From Rhizobiaceae bacterium (GTDB taxonomy: Bacteria > Pseudomonadota > Alphaproteobacteria > Rhizobiales > Rhizobiaceae): DNA of 64,000 bases. The position numbers were made by a program, and so were the translations under genes. The stretch is from positions 121,499 to 185,498 of the forward strand of contig JARGOF010000007.1 in assembly GCA_029212415.1 (NCBI GenBank), written 5' to 3'. The notes under the pieces are model-generated. The model was given only the letters and a program-made list of their open reading frames with translations. It ran no database searches and was not told the DNA's origin. Positions 41,846 through 50,838 of the stretch are shown here, in pieces (position 1 is the first letter of the stretch; every line of letters starts with the position of its first letter).

Positions 41846-41884
41846 GCGGGTCACGACCAAAGAAGCCAATTGGTCGTGACCCGC
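41846..41884. terminator. Perfect 15-bp inverted repeat between convergent genes
   Basis: GCGGGTCACGACCAA (41846-41860) and TTGGTCGTGACCCGC (41870-41884) pair over 15 bp with a 9-base loop, between the cyclodeaminase stop (41831) and the flavin reductase stop (41901). The hairpin works for both strands, although no T run follows. Confidence 0.7.
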
Positions 41885-41900
41885 ACTATTCAATCACGCT

Positions 41901-43124
41901 CTATTCATCCATCCAGTCGGCTTTGCGTCGTTTGGTGATATCGGGATCCCAATCAGGCACACGCAGGTCCGCCGGGTAGACGTGCTGATAATCGACAGGC
42001 GGGCAAATCACATATTTGCGGTCGAAGGGAAGCCAGTTGTAGGGCTCGCCGGACCGGATGATATGCGGCCAGTCGGGATGGGCAAAAAGTGGCCGACCAA
42101 CAGCGCAAAGATCCCCAGCGCCGCTGTCAATGACCTCTTCGGCATCCGCGCCCTCGGCAATGCCACCATTGACAATCATGGGTTTTCCGCTGGTTTCGGC
42201 AATAGCTCTTGCCATGGGTATGTCGGAATCGGGATCGCGATTATCCTTCCAATCGAAACTCGACCAGTGCAGCGCGTCAACATCACAATCGGCCAGGGCT
42301 TTGCCCAATTCGCGCGCATAGTCCACCCCGCCCGGCCAGGCGCCGGCAAAGTCATCCACCCCATCCTGGCTCAGTCGCAGCGTAATGATCTTGTCAGGCC
42401 CAATGGCTTCACGCACCTTTTGACAGGCAAGTTTGGCAGCCCTGACATTGTTTTCTGCCGAGCCACCATAGGAATCGGTTCGGTGGTTCGTTTTGGGATG
42501 GATAAACTGGTAATAGAGATAGCCGTTTGCGCCATGAATCTCGACACCATCGCATCCCGCGTCCACCGCGCGTTTCGCAGCTTCAGCAAAGCCTTCAGCC
42601 ACCCTTTCAATTTCCGCCTCAGTTAATTCACGCGCCGGCGGGAAGGTCACCTTGGGCCACTTGCCCGTCAGTCCGCGATTGTCTTTTTCCTCGTCGGTAT
42701 CGGTGTAAAGAACCCATCCTTCGCTGTGCGTGGCCGATGCGGAAACCGGGCTTTCGCCTTCGTGGATACATCTGGGATCCGACACTCTTCCACCATGCAT
42801 CAACTGTATGATGATCGGGACATTATGCGCATGGACTGCATCGCTGACGCGGCGCCAGCCTTCGATGTGCCGCTGCGTTACAATACCTGGCTGGGAGAGA
42901 TAGGCCACACAACCCAATTCATCTGTCGGATAGGTTCCCTCGGTGATGATCATGCCAACACCACCGGCTGCACGACGGGCGTAATACGCCGCCATCTCCG
43001 CAGTGGGCGTACCGTCATTTTCGGCATTCTGTCTGGTCAATGGAGCCATTACAATTCTGTTCTTCAACGCCACCGGTCCAAGAGTGAACCCCGAAAACGT
43101 CTTGGGAAATACAGAAGTATTCAT
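41901..43124 (-). CDS. NADH:flavin oxidoreductase, old yellow enzyme family
   Basis: A 407-residue FMN-binding TIM barrel. It has NRIVMAPLTRQNAENDGTP near the N terminus, the substrate-binding HGANGYLYYQFIHPKTNHR and DSYGGSAENN. It lacks the C-terminal iron-sulphur and FAD domains of the long 2,4-dienoyl-CoA reductase forms. ATG 43124 has GAGGG upstream; the ATG at 43142 does not. It is the last gene of the long minus-strand block, 45 bases after the quinone reductase gene, and probably reduces a C=C bond of an unsaturated carbonyl compound. Confidence 0.9.
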   Translation of the reverse strand: MNTSVFPKTFSGFTLGPVALKNRIVMAPLTRQNAENDGTPTAEMAAYYARRAAGGVGMIITEGTYPTDELGCVAYLSQPGIVTQRHIEGWRRVSDAVHAHNVPIIIQLMHGGRVSDPRCIHEGESPVSASATHSEGWVLYTDTDEEKDNRGLTGKWPKVTFPPARELTEAEIERVAEGFAEAAKRAVDAGCDGVEIHGANGYLYYQFIHPKTNHRTDSYGGSAENNVRAAKLACQKVREAIGPDKIITLRLSQDGVDDFAGAWPGGVDYARELGKALADCDVDALHWSSFDWKDNRDPDSDIPMARAIAETSGKPMIVNGGIAEGADAEEVIDSGAGDLCAVGRPLFAHPDWPHIIRSGEPYNWLPFDRKYVICPPVDYQHVYPADLRVPDWDPDITKRRKADWMDE

Positions 43125-43169
43125 ATCGCTGCCCTCTTCCATTTGTTGATTTTATCGTGCGCTCAATTT

Positions 43170-44153
43170 CTAACTGGCGATCCGCATCAGTAATTTTCCC
43201 GCAACGCTGCGGGACTCCAGACGCTCATACATGTCGTACGCATCCTCGAGGTCATAGACACCCTCGATGGGAACCCGCACCAATCCCGAGCCGATCAGTT
43301 CCATAACCTTCTGCGCGCCGTTCCTCCAGGCATCGGAATTGCAATCAATGTGGCCGATGTGCAGGCGGGAAAAAGTCAGCGATTTGCGAACCAGCTGCTC
43401 CCACAGGTTTGGATAGGGTTTGCCCTCTGCCTCGCCATAGCTGACCACATGGCCAAGCGTGCGGATGCAATCAAAACTCCTGTCGAGGATGCTTGCCCCG
43501 GTGGAGTCCAAAACCTTATCGACGCCCCGCCCTTCCGTGCAGGCATGCACCATCTCGCAAAAATCCTGCTGCTGGCGCAGAGCAACTGCGGATGCACCCC
43601 ACTCCAGTGGCCGTTTTTCCTTGCCGGGCGTCCCCACCGTTCCCAAAACGGTTGCGCCAGCCGCAACAGCAAGTTGCGTCAGGTAAAGGCCAACCCCGCC
43701 ACCGATCGCATGAACAAGAAGGACATCACCCGGTCTGGTGGTGCTGACTGTGTGGAGCAGGTGCCAGGCTGTCAGCCCCTGAACAAAAAAAGCTGCTGCC
43801 ACATCAAAACCCATCGCATCGGGAATTTTGACAAGCCGCTTCTTGTCGATCAGACAAAGCTCGGCAAAGGCCCCCGCCTCTTCACAAAATGCCGCCACCC
43901 GGTCTCCGGGTTTCAAATGGGTGACCCCTTCACCCACTGAATAGACGGTTCCTGAAAGTTCAATTCCGGCGGCCAGCGGATAGCCTTTGGGGTGGGGATA
44001 GATTCCCCGGCGCATCATGGTGTCAGCGTAGTTGCAGCCCGCATAGGCCACAGACACGACGACCTCATCTTTTCCCGGTTTCGGGTCAGGCAATTCCTCG
44101 ACCACGATACTGCCTCTTTGACCATCAGGTTGCTTCAATACCGAGGCTCGCAT
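43170..44153 (-). CDS. Quinone oxidoreductase-like zinc-independent MDR
   Basis: A 327-residue medium-chain reductase. It shows GCNYADTMMRRGIYPHPKGYP, a substrate-side GDRVAAF motif and the NADPH motif HAIGGGVGLYLTQLA. ATG 44153 has GGGAGGAA upstream, which decides it over a longer frame. Such enzymes reduce quinones or enones with NADPH. It starts 28 bases after the HyuB stop and is followed by the old yellow enzyme gene. The two reductases seem to form the tail of the hydantoinase operon, perhaps acting on an unsaturated intermediate. Confidence 0.88.
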   Translation of the reverse strand: MRASVLKQPDGQRGSIVVEELPDPKPGKDEVVVSVAYAGCNYADTMMRRGIYPHPKGYPLAAGIELSGTVYSVGEGVTHLKPGDRVAAFCEEAGAFAELCLIDKKRLVKIPDAMGFDVAAAFFVQGLTAWHLLHTVSTTRPGDVLLVHAIGGGVGLYLTQLAVAAGATVLGTVGTPGKEKRPLEWGASAVALRQQQDFCEMVHACTEGRGVDKVLDSTGASILDRSFDCIRTLGHVVSYGEAEGKPYPNLWEQLVRKSLTFSRLHIGHIDCNSDAWRNGAQKVMELIGSGLVRVPIEGVYDLEDAYDMYERLESRSVAGKLLMRIAS

Positions 44154-44181
44154 GACGTTCCTCCCTGTGCGAATGGTGCGT

Positions 44182-45969
44182 TCAACGCGCGTTCCTGAGT
44201 TTTCGGGTTGCAGCCATATCGACGGCATTTTCAAGGATCACAACCCCATAATCAGCTTGCGCCATTTCTGCCGTGATGAACTCATCGGCCACATCAGCCA
44301 GCACCTTTTCAGGATCACGCTCGAAAGGATTGCCGTATCCTCCACCGCAAGGACCGTAAGCAACAAGCCTGTCTCCAACGTTCATGCGATGGTAGGGCAC
44401 CTTGGATTCCAGATCCTTGCCTGCACCATCCTTGGCGACAAACTTGAGTTGGCCGGTGGTGCCATCACTGCCTTGATCAAATCCCCATGGCCGGTAGATG
44501 TGCCCCTCGCCTTCGATTGAAAATCCGCCATCAGCCAGATAGGTGAAGCCGCGAATGGAACCGACACCGCCTCGCCATTTGCCCGCCGCTGCCACATTGT
44601 TGCGCAGTTCGTAGCAATCGATGCGCAAGGGCAGATGCGATTCCATATCCTCCACCGGATTGTTGCGGGTGTTGGCGTAGAGTGTATCGACCGCATCCAT
44701 GCCATCGAGACCGAGACGCCCGCCGTAGCTCCCTTCAAGAATCTCCATATGCACCCAGTGCTCTCCGGCGTTCAGCCCGGAAAAGGCGACAACGCGCAAA
44801 TTGCCAATCCCGGCCGAGACCTGACCTGGAACCGCCTGGGACAGGGCTTTCATCACTGTGTCTGCAAGTTGATTGCCCGGGCAGAAGCGCGCGATGACCG
44901 GTGCTGGAAAATTGGGGTTGGCAAGACAGCCCTTCGGCGCCTTGATTGTAATCGGCCGTGTCAGCCCCGAATTCTGTGGAATTTCACCAAACTTGACGCT
45001 GTCAAGAAGGATCGATCGCAACGTCAACCAGATGGCGCAATCAACCGTTCCTTCAAACGGCATATTGATCGGCTTGTCAGGAATCTCGTCAGCCGTCCCG
45101 GTCAGATCGACTTCCATCTCATCGCCTGTCACACGCAAGGTCACCTTGATCGGCAGATCGTGGTATCTGGCATCGGCAATGCCGGGAAAGCCGTCGATAT
45201 AGGTGGTTGCCGAATATTCACCATCGGGCAATTCGGAAATCGCCTGGCGCATCAATCGTTCTGAATGGTCCATAAGGTCTTCAAAGGCACCATTGAATGT
45301 CTTTTCACCATATTGCTCAACCAGGGCCTTGAGGCGCGCCGCACCAATTTCGGCCGAGGCGATTTGAGCCTCCATGTCACCCACCACCAGATCCGATGCG
45401 CGAATATTGCTGCGCAGAATCTGCCACACCGCATCATTGCTGCGCCCGCGCGAAACTATTTTCACCGCCTTGAATTGCAGGCCTTCGGCATAGGTATCTA
45501 CAGCGTCGACGATCCCACAGCTTCCAGGCGTCAGCGCACCCACGTCCAGATGGTGGGCCGTGGTCACTGAAAAGCCGAAAAGCTTCTTGCCGAGAAAAAC
45601 CGGAACGCAGAAGGCGAAGTCCGGCCCATGACTTGCGCCGCCATAGGGATCATTGTGCATGATCACGTCGCCGGGCTCGACCTTGTCCCCGCGCGCCTCC
45701 AGCGTTCGCAAAATTCCGCGGATATAGCCGGGAATCGGCCCTGACTGTAATGGAGTCGACATCTTGCATTCGCAAAGTTGACGCCCTTCGGCATCCGTCA
45801 GGGCTGCACCGAAATCTTCCGACTCTCGAATGATGCTCGAGTAGCTCATGCGCATCAGCTTGTGCCCCATCTCGATCGCGATGCTTTCCAACGCACCATT
45901 GATGACCGAGGCGGTGATGGGATCGACCCTTTTACGGCCAGGCTTGACGCCTGATTGACGTTTGCTCAT
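44182..45969 (-). CDS. hyuB: Hydantoinase B / 5-oxoprolinase-type subunit (first HyuB)
   Basis: A 595-residue HyuB-family protein (PF02538 type). It opens with DPITASVINGALESIAIEMG and has MHNDPYGGASHGPDFAFCVPVF, then SFKGNPQ-like gaps replaced by its own sequence, and ends in the Gly-rich PCGGGYGNPFERDPEKVLAD. With HyuA it forms an ATP-dependent enzyme that opens hydantoin-like, oxoproline-like or related rings. Its ATG overlaps the HyuA stop by four bases. Which cyclic amide is used cannot be seen. Confidence 0.92.
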   Translation of the reverse strand: MSKRQSGVKPGRKRVDPITASVINGALESIAIEMGHKLMRMSYSSIIRESEDFGAALTDAEGRQLCECKMSTPLQSGPIPGYIRGILRTLEARGDKVEPGDVIMHNDPYGGASHGPDFAFCVPVFLGKKLFGFSVTTAHHLDVGALTPGSCGIVDAVDTYAEGLQFKAVKIVSRGRSNDAVWQILRSNIRASDLVVGDMEAQIASAEIGAARLKALVEQYGEKTFNGAFEDLMDHSERLMRQAISELPDGEYSATTYIDGFPGIADARYHDLPIKVTLRVTGDEMEVDLTGTADEIPDKPINMPFEGTVDCAIWLTLRSILLDSVKFGEIPQNSGLTRPITIKAPKGCLANPNFPAPVIARFCPGNQLADTVMKALSQAVPGQVSAGIGNLRVVAFSGLNAGEHWVHMEILEGSYGGRLGLDGMDAVDTLYANTRNNPVEDMESHLPLRIDCYELRNNVAAAGKWRGGVGSIRGFTYLADGGFSIEGEGHIYRPWGFDQGSDGTTGQLKFVAKDGAGKDLESKVPYHRMNVGDRLVAYGPCGGGYGNPFERDPEKVLADVADEFITAEMAQADYGVVILENAVDMAATRKLRNAR

Positions 45970-48044
45970 TTGCCTTTCCCCAAAGTTATGATGACAGAAC
46001 CGGAATCGTCCACCTTTGCGGTCGCGCCGGGCGGCACAATGGTCGTGCTGTCAGTCTGCAAGACCACCGCTGGTCCCTTCAGCTTGCCGCCCGCCGGCAA
46101 CATGTCACGTTGATAAAACCCTGTCTGGAATTCGGTCGGCTTGCCCCCCACCCGGAAAATGCACTGCCTGGTGGTACGCAGAGCCTTTTTGACAGATGTT
46201 CCGCCGGGCTTTTCGAACCGGTTCAGCTTGGGAATCTTGCCCAGGCCGCTGACACGGATATTGACGATCTCGATGGTGCTCTCCGCAAAGGCATGGCCGT
46301 ATTCGCGCTTGTGCGCCTTATGGAAAGCCCGCCAGGTATTCTGTATGGATTTGCTGGTGAGTTTTCCGGCAGGAACGGCAACCTTGAGTTCATAACCCTG
46401 ACCAACATAACGCAGATCTGCGAATCGACGGAACGACACATTCGACTTTGCAATTTTGTCCGAGCGATAATGCGCCGCCAGTTTCTTTTCCATTTCCAGA
46501 AAATCGGCATTGAGCCGTGACAGATCAACAGAATCCGAATTCTGGAATTGCGTGCGCACCTCATCGTACTTGAGATCGGTCGTCAGCAGGCCCATGGCGG
46601 AGGTGATCCCCGGATAGGGAGGGATGATTACCTCTGGAATACCCAGTTGCCTTGCCACCTCCGCTGCGTGCAAGGGCCCGGCGCCACCAAGGGCGACAAG
46701 CGCAAAACTGCGCGGATCGATACCCTTCTGCACCGTGCGCGAATAGATGGCATTGGCCATATTGGCGTTGATGATTGTGATGATACCTTCAGCCGTCTCG
46801 ACCGGCGTCAGCTTAAGCCTGGAAGCCAGTTCCTCTATAACCCTGTGACTGGCTTCGCGGTCGAGCGTCATGGCGCCACCCAGAAAATTGTCGGGATCCA
46901 GTCGGCCCAAGACGATATTGGCATCGGTCACGGTCGGATCGTTGCCACCCCGTCCATAGGCGGCCGGCCCCGGTGCGGCGCCAGCGCTTTGCGGGCCGAC
47001 CTTGAAAGCGCCACCAGGATCAATGTGGGCAATCGACCCCCCGCCTGCTCCAATCGTATGGATATCGATCATCGGCAAGACGATGGGGAAGCCGGCAATC
47101 GAAGTGGAACGCGCATCCGTTTCAGCAAAATCACCATCCAGGAGGATGCCGATATCGGCGCTGGTTCCGCCGATGTCAAAAGTGATAAGACGGTCTCGTC
47201 CTGCCAGTTTGCCAACCATGGCACCGCCGAGAACACCTGCAGCCAGACCGGACATCAGCGTCAGCGCCGGTTTGGAAACGACCATCTCCGGCGTGGCGAC
47301 GCCTCCGTTGGAGGCCATGATACGCAAATCCGCGCGCATGCCGGCATCATGCAGCACATTGTTCAGATGATCGATATAGCGCTCGACTTTGGGGCCTATG
47401 AAGGCCGCGAGCGCAGCAGTGGTAAAGCGTTCAAATTCGCGAAACTGGGATGACACGTGCGACGATGTTGTGACGAACGCATCCGGCATTTCCTCCTGGA
47501 CGATTTCCCGCGCCCGGTCCTCATGCGCAGAGTTCAGGTAGGAAAACAGAAAACAGACGGCAACGGCTTCCACACCCTCGGCGCGCAACTCCCGAGCCAC
47601 CCGGCGAACGGCTTTTTCGTCCAGCGCAACGAGCTCTTCTCCCGATGGCGGCACAAGACGCCCGGCGACAGTCTTGCGGTACCGCCGGGCAACAAGCGGT
47701 CTGTTCTGCCACGGCAATTCCTGCATGATGGAATAGTGGTGCACCCGTTGGTGACGGCCAATATGGATAACATCACGGAAGCCTTCATTGGTGATCATAC
47801 CGGTACGAGCGCCCTTGTTCTCAAGCACCGCATTGGTCGCCGTTGTGGTTCCATGAAAGACATGATCAATCGCACTGGGATCGATAGCGTTATTCTTGCA
47901 GATTTCGGTGATGCCATTCATGACGCCAATCGACGGATCATCGGGTGTCGTCGAGACCTTGTGCGTTAAAATGTCTCCGCTGCGCATATCGCAAACGATG
48001 AGGTCAGTGAACGTGCCTCCTACATCGACGCCAATGAACTTCAT
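45966..48044 (-). CDS. hyuA: Hydantoinase A / ATP-dependent subunit (first HyuA)
   Basis: A 692-residue HyuA-family protein with the ASKHA-type ATPase fold. It begins KFIGVDVGGTFTDLIVCD, a phosphate-binding motif. TFDIGGTSADIGILLDGD and MIDIHTIGAGGGSIAHID follow in the middle. It couples ATP hydrolysis to ring opening with HyuB; N-methylhydantoinase, 5-oxoprolinase and acetone carboxylase are relatives. Both ends overlap neighbours by four bases: HyuB after it and the CobW GTPase before it. The metal-chaperone neighbour is notable for this family. Confidence 0.92.
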   Translation of the reverse strand: MKFIGVDVGGTFTDLIVCDMRSGDILTHKVSTTPDDPSIGVMNGITEICKNNAIDPSAIDHVFHGTTTATNAVLENKGARTGMITNEGFRDVIHIGRHQRVHHYSIMQELPWQNRPLVARRYRKTVAGRLVPPSGEELVALDEKAVRRVARELRAEGVEAVAVCFLFSYLNSAHEDRAREIVQEEMPDAFVTTSSHVSSQFREFERFTTAALAAFIGPKVERYIDHLNNVLHDAGMRADLRIMASNGGVATPEMVVSKPALTLMSGLAAGVLGGAMVGKLAGRDRLITFDIGGTSADIGILLDGDFAETDARSTSIAGFPIVLPMIDIHTIGAGGGSIAHIDPGGAFKVGPQSAGAAPGPAAYGRGGNDPTVTDANIVLGRLDPDNFLGGAMTLDREASHRVIEELASRLKLTPVETAEGIITIINANMANAIYSRTVQKGIDPRSFALVALGGAGPLHAAEVARQLGIPEVIIPPYPGITSAMGLLTTDLKYDEVRTQFQNSDSVDLSRLNADFLEMEKKLAAHYRSDKIAKSNVSFRRFADLRYVGQGYELKVAVPAGKLTSKSIQNTWRAFHKAHKREYGHAFAESTIEIVNIRVSGLGKIPKLNRFEKPGGTSVKKALRTTRQCIFRVGGKPTEFQTGFYQRDMLPAGGKLKGPAVVLQTDSTTIVPPGATAKVDDSGSVIITLGKGK

Positions 48045-49048
48045 GTTGCCTCCCGTTGGTCTTGAACATCGGCACCTTCACAATGCAAACCTGCAAACCG
48101 TTTCAACGACATTTGAAGGTCTCGGCGCTTGAACCCCTTACCGATAAATACGATGCAATTTTCGTCCTTTCGCGCAGTCACGGAATCGGGAAGAATTTCC
48201 GGCGACTGGACAATCTTGCGTACACTTTGAAGAAGAAGCCTTCCTGATGGCGTTCTTATGACGCCCTTGACCCGCACCACATCGTCACCACGTGCATGCA
48301 AGAGCGCGCTCAGCCAAAGCCCGAATGCCGTCCAGTCCGTACCGCCTGCCAATCTGATCGACGTCGAGATGACCGGATTGGCGCCGCTGCCGCTGCTGTT
48401 GAATGCCGGCAGTTGAACCGCATCCGCATCTCCAGCCTCAGGAAGCGTGACTTCACTTCCCATCACGGTTGCGGACAGCTTCGCCCCGGGATTGATGACA
48501 TTCAACGTGGCGCTCAACTGCCGCAATGCAGCATCATCAACGGCATCTGCCTTGGTTATGATCAACTGATCGGCTGTTTCCACCTGGCTGCGCCCCAGCG
48601 GCTCCGATTTCAGATAGGCGATCCCGTGCAGCGCATCAACGACAACAACAATTTCACGAACCAGGATATGATGCATTAAAACGGCATCCGTCCGGATCGC
48701 GTCCACAATGGGTCCGGGATCGGCCAAACCGCTTGTTTCAAGAACAAGATGCGTGTGTTGTGCACCCGTGAAACTCTCATCGACACGTTCGTCACAGACC
48801 TCGCGCAAAAGCGCGATTAACCTGTCTTTACCGTTACAACAGGCGCAACCACCGGCCAGCAGGCGAATCTCGGAGGATCTGGACAGCAACATGTCGTCAA
48901 CCGGCACATCTGCGGCTTCGTTCACGATAACAAGGGATTGCGCCATTTCACCGGCGTGAAGCTGATGGCGCAGCCATGTTGTTTTGCCTGAACCCAGGAA
49001 GCCACCAAGAAGTGTGAGCGGAATTCTGGATTCAGGGTGCATGCTCAT
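48041..49048 (-). CDS. CobW/G3E-family GTPase, putative metallochaperone
   Basis: A 335-residue COG0523 protein. It has Walker A GGFLGSGKTTW, the metal-binding GCACC in LAGGCACCNGKDR, Walker B-like LVLETSGLADP and ITKADAVD for guanine. The C-terminal CobW domain is present. G3E GTPases deliver zinc, cobalt, nickel or iron to a target enzyme. Here the gene overlaps HyuA (4 bp after) and the small CxxC gene (4 bp before), which implies matched synthesis and that its client is probably the HyuA/HyuB enzyme. The metal is unknown. Confidence 0.88.
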   Translation of the reverse strand: MSMHPESRIPLTLLGGFLGSGKTTWLRHQLHAGEMAQSLVIVNEAADVPVDDMLLSRSSEIRLLAGGCACCNGKDRLIALLREVCDERVDESFTGAQHTHLVLETSGLADPGPIVDAIRTDAVLMHHILVREIVVVVDALHGIAYLKSEPLGRSQVETADQLIITKADAVDDAALRQLSATLNVINPGAKLSATVMGSEVTLPEAGDADAVQLPAFNSSGSGANPVISTSIRLAGGTDWTAFGLWLSALLHARGDDVVRVKGVIRTPSGRLLLQSVRKIVQSPEILPDSVTARKDENCIVFIGKGFKRRDLQMSLKRFAGLHCEGADVQDQREAT

Positions 49049-49386
49049 CCTGACATGCCTTCAATGCGAGGCGGGCCAGCTTCGCCAGCGTCCTCTTCTT
49101 CACAGATGAATTGCGACGCCAGAGGATCGACCGGCCGCCCGGTCATTCTTTCCGCCACCTCCCACACAGCGGAAAGATCCTGGGCGATTTCCTGGTTGCC
49201 TGTTTGGGTCGAGATCGTGATCCCTGGCGTTGAGGCGTCGTCATGAGCGGTCAGCCCGTGGCTGCGCAGAACGTTCCGCAACAGACTGGCGCGACGGTAA
49301 CGCGACTGAATTCGATCAAAACGCTCATCGATTCCGGCCTCGGTCCAGTGACCCGGTGAGGCCGGGAAACCGCAATTGGCACACAT
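49045..49386 (-). CDS. Small CxxC protein coupled to the CobW GTPase
   Basis: A 113-residue protein I cannot name. It starts MCANCGFPASPGHWTEAG, with a CxxC pair at residues 2-5 and a nearby His, as in a small metal site. The middle has a basic, helix-like stretch (RFDRIQSRYRRASLLRNVL) and a later Cys in QFICEEED. It overlaps the CobW gene start by four bases, and 74 bases separate it from the deacetylase upstream. Its constant contact with CobW, HyuA and HyuB suggests an adaptor, metal donor or small subunit, which is inference only. Confidence 0.65.
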   Translation of the reverse strand: MCANCGFPASPGHWTEAGIDERFDRIQSRYRRASLLRNVLRSHGLTAHDDASTPGITISTQTGNQEIAQDLSAVWEVAERMTGRPVDPLASQFICEEEDAGEAGPPRIEGMSG

Positions 49387-49460
49387 CCTATTCTGCCCTC
49401 CCTGAAGACAAGGCGGTTTCAGTCACAAAACCATTACCCGGTCTTTTCTGGCACCCCCGA

Positions 49461-50366
49461 TCAAATGACGGGTGGTCGCTTGGCTTCACCGAATGGAAAG
49501 CGCTTGCGGAAATCATCACAGATGTCTTCAAATGGCGCCCAGCGCACACCTTCATGACCGCTGATGTATTCTATCAGCCGTTCAAGCATCAACAGCACTT
49601 GCGGTCGGCCACTGACATCCGGATGAATGGTGAAAGCAAAGACGCCGTAATCCATTTCCCGATAGACCCAGTCAAACTGGTCCCGCCACATTTGCTCTAT
49701 GTCGCGAGGATTGACGAAGCCGTGGCTGTTTGGTGATTTCTTGATGAACATCATCGGAGGCAGGTCATCAACATACCAATTCGCGCCGATCTCCACGAGA
49801 TCGATTTCCTTGCCATGTTTGAGCGGCTTCATCCAATGCTCGGCTTTTTTGGAATAGTCGATTTTTGTCCACTCATCGCCGACACGCGCATAGAAGGGTT
49901 GGAAATCCCGGTAACCCTGACTGTGATCGTAGGTGAAACCGTATTTCTCCAACAGAGCCGCTGTCGAGGAGGACATTTCCCACCATGGTGCGACATAGCC
50001 TCGCGGCGACTTGCCGGACAGCTTCTCAATCACCTCCACCGATTTGGCGAGCACGGCCTCTTCCTGGGCTGGCGTCATCGCAACCGGGTTTTCATGGGAA
50101 TAGCCGTGCGCACCGACTTCATGACCTTCGTCGATAATCTGTTTGCACTGATCGGGGAAGGTCTCGATGGAATGACCCGGAATGAAGAAGGTCGTTTTCA
50201 AATCGTATTTTTTGAAAAGTCTCAACAGACGAGGTACGCCGACTTCGCTAGCAAAAATACCGCGCTGGATATCAGATGGCGAGTCCTCCCCACCATAGGA
50301 ACCGAGCCAACCGGCGACAGAGTCGATGTCCGTCCCGAATGAACAGAAAATTTCTTTCTTGGCCCT
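49461..50366 (-). CDS. NodB/PuuE-type polysaccharide deacetylase-family hydrolase, start codon apparently lost
   Basis: About 301 residues. In-frame family sequence reaches well before the first usable start (TTG 50225): it contains [20 protein letters not shown] with the catalytic Asp, then [13 protein letters not shown] with the metal His pair, [19 protein letters not shown] and HPDVSGRP. Upstream of that there is no ATG, GTG or TTG before an in-frame TGA. At the expected place the codon is AGG, followed by GCCAAGAAAGAA, exactly as if ATG had become AGG, with GGGAAGAG upstream. Members deacetylate glycans or open allantoin-like rings; the hydantoin-type context favours a cyclic-amide or amide substrate. 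It may be unexpressed or start at ATT 50351. Confidence 0.7.
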   Translation of the reverse strand, partial: RAKKEIFCSFGTDIDSVAGWLGSYGGEDSPSDIQRGIFASEVGVPRLLRLFKKYDLKTTFFIPGHSIETFPDQCKQIIDEGHEVGAHGYSHENPVAMTPAQEEAVLAKSVEVIEKLSGKSPRGYVAPWWEMSSSTAALLEKYGFTYDHSQGYRDFQPFYARVGDEWTKIDYSKKAEHWMKPLKHGKEIDLVEIGANWYVDDLPPMMFIKKSPNSHGFVNPRDIEQMWRDQFDWVYREMDYGVFAFTIHPDVSGRPQVLLMLERLIEYISGHEGVRWAPFEDICDDFRKRFPFGEAKRPPVI

Positions 50367-50838
50367 TACACACTCTTCCCTTCACAGTCGTATTCTTATC
50401 GAAAATGACACCGAAGACCGGGCTCCTGACCACATGAAATACCCTCGGAGACAGCAACCAAAATCCCTCACATTCAGACCGGCCAAACCAGCCAATGCGG
50501 CAGGATTTTTCTATTTCAGCTTATATGCGAAATCGTGATAACGCAATGTGATCCACCTTATTATCCAACTATAATAACTATTTAGAGTGCCATATCCGCT
50601 TATTGATAATTTATTGTTATTAATCCATTTCATCTTCCTTATCAAACTTCGAACAAGGCCTGGCAGGCCATCATTGCATTGCCGTTTTGACAAATAATCT
50701 GACGATCCTCAGGCTTGCTGCCGACAGCAAGACCGGCACGGCCTCCAAAGACCAACCGCATCGCCTCGCTTTCTTGAAAATCCCCAACCGCCTGTCTGAC
50801 CAACTGGCATATAGTGGCGTACAAACGATCAGGACAGC
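50367..50838. other. Intergenic AT-rich region
   Basis: About 470 bases between the hydantoinase stop and the deacetylase. Bases 50,520-50,650 are strikingly AT-rich and contain TTATTAT-CCAACT-ATAATAA (50,558-50,577), a 7-bp inverted repeat, so a promoter or operator for the deacetylase to HyuB genes is likely here. A minus-strand frame runs from inside the hydantoinase gene to 50,642; its last about 60 codons (GGRAGLAVGSKPEDRQII) look protein-like and may be a gene remnant. Confidence 0.45.

Noticed and set aside
41846..41884. 15-bp inverted repeat as an insertion or attachment site
   Set aside because: It lies exactly between two convergent stops and behaves like a bidirectional terminator; no target duplication or integrase nearby.
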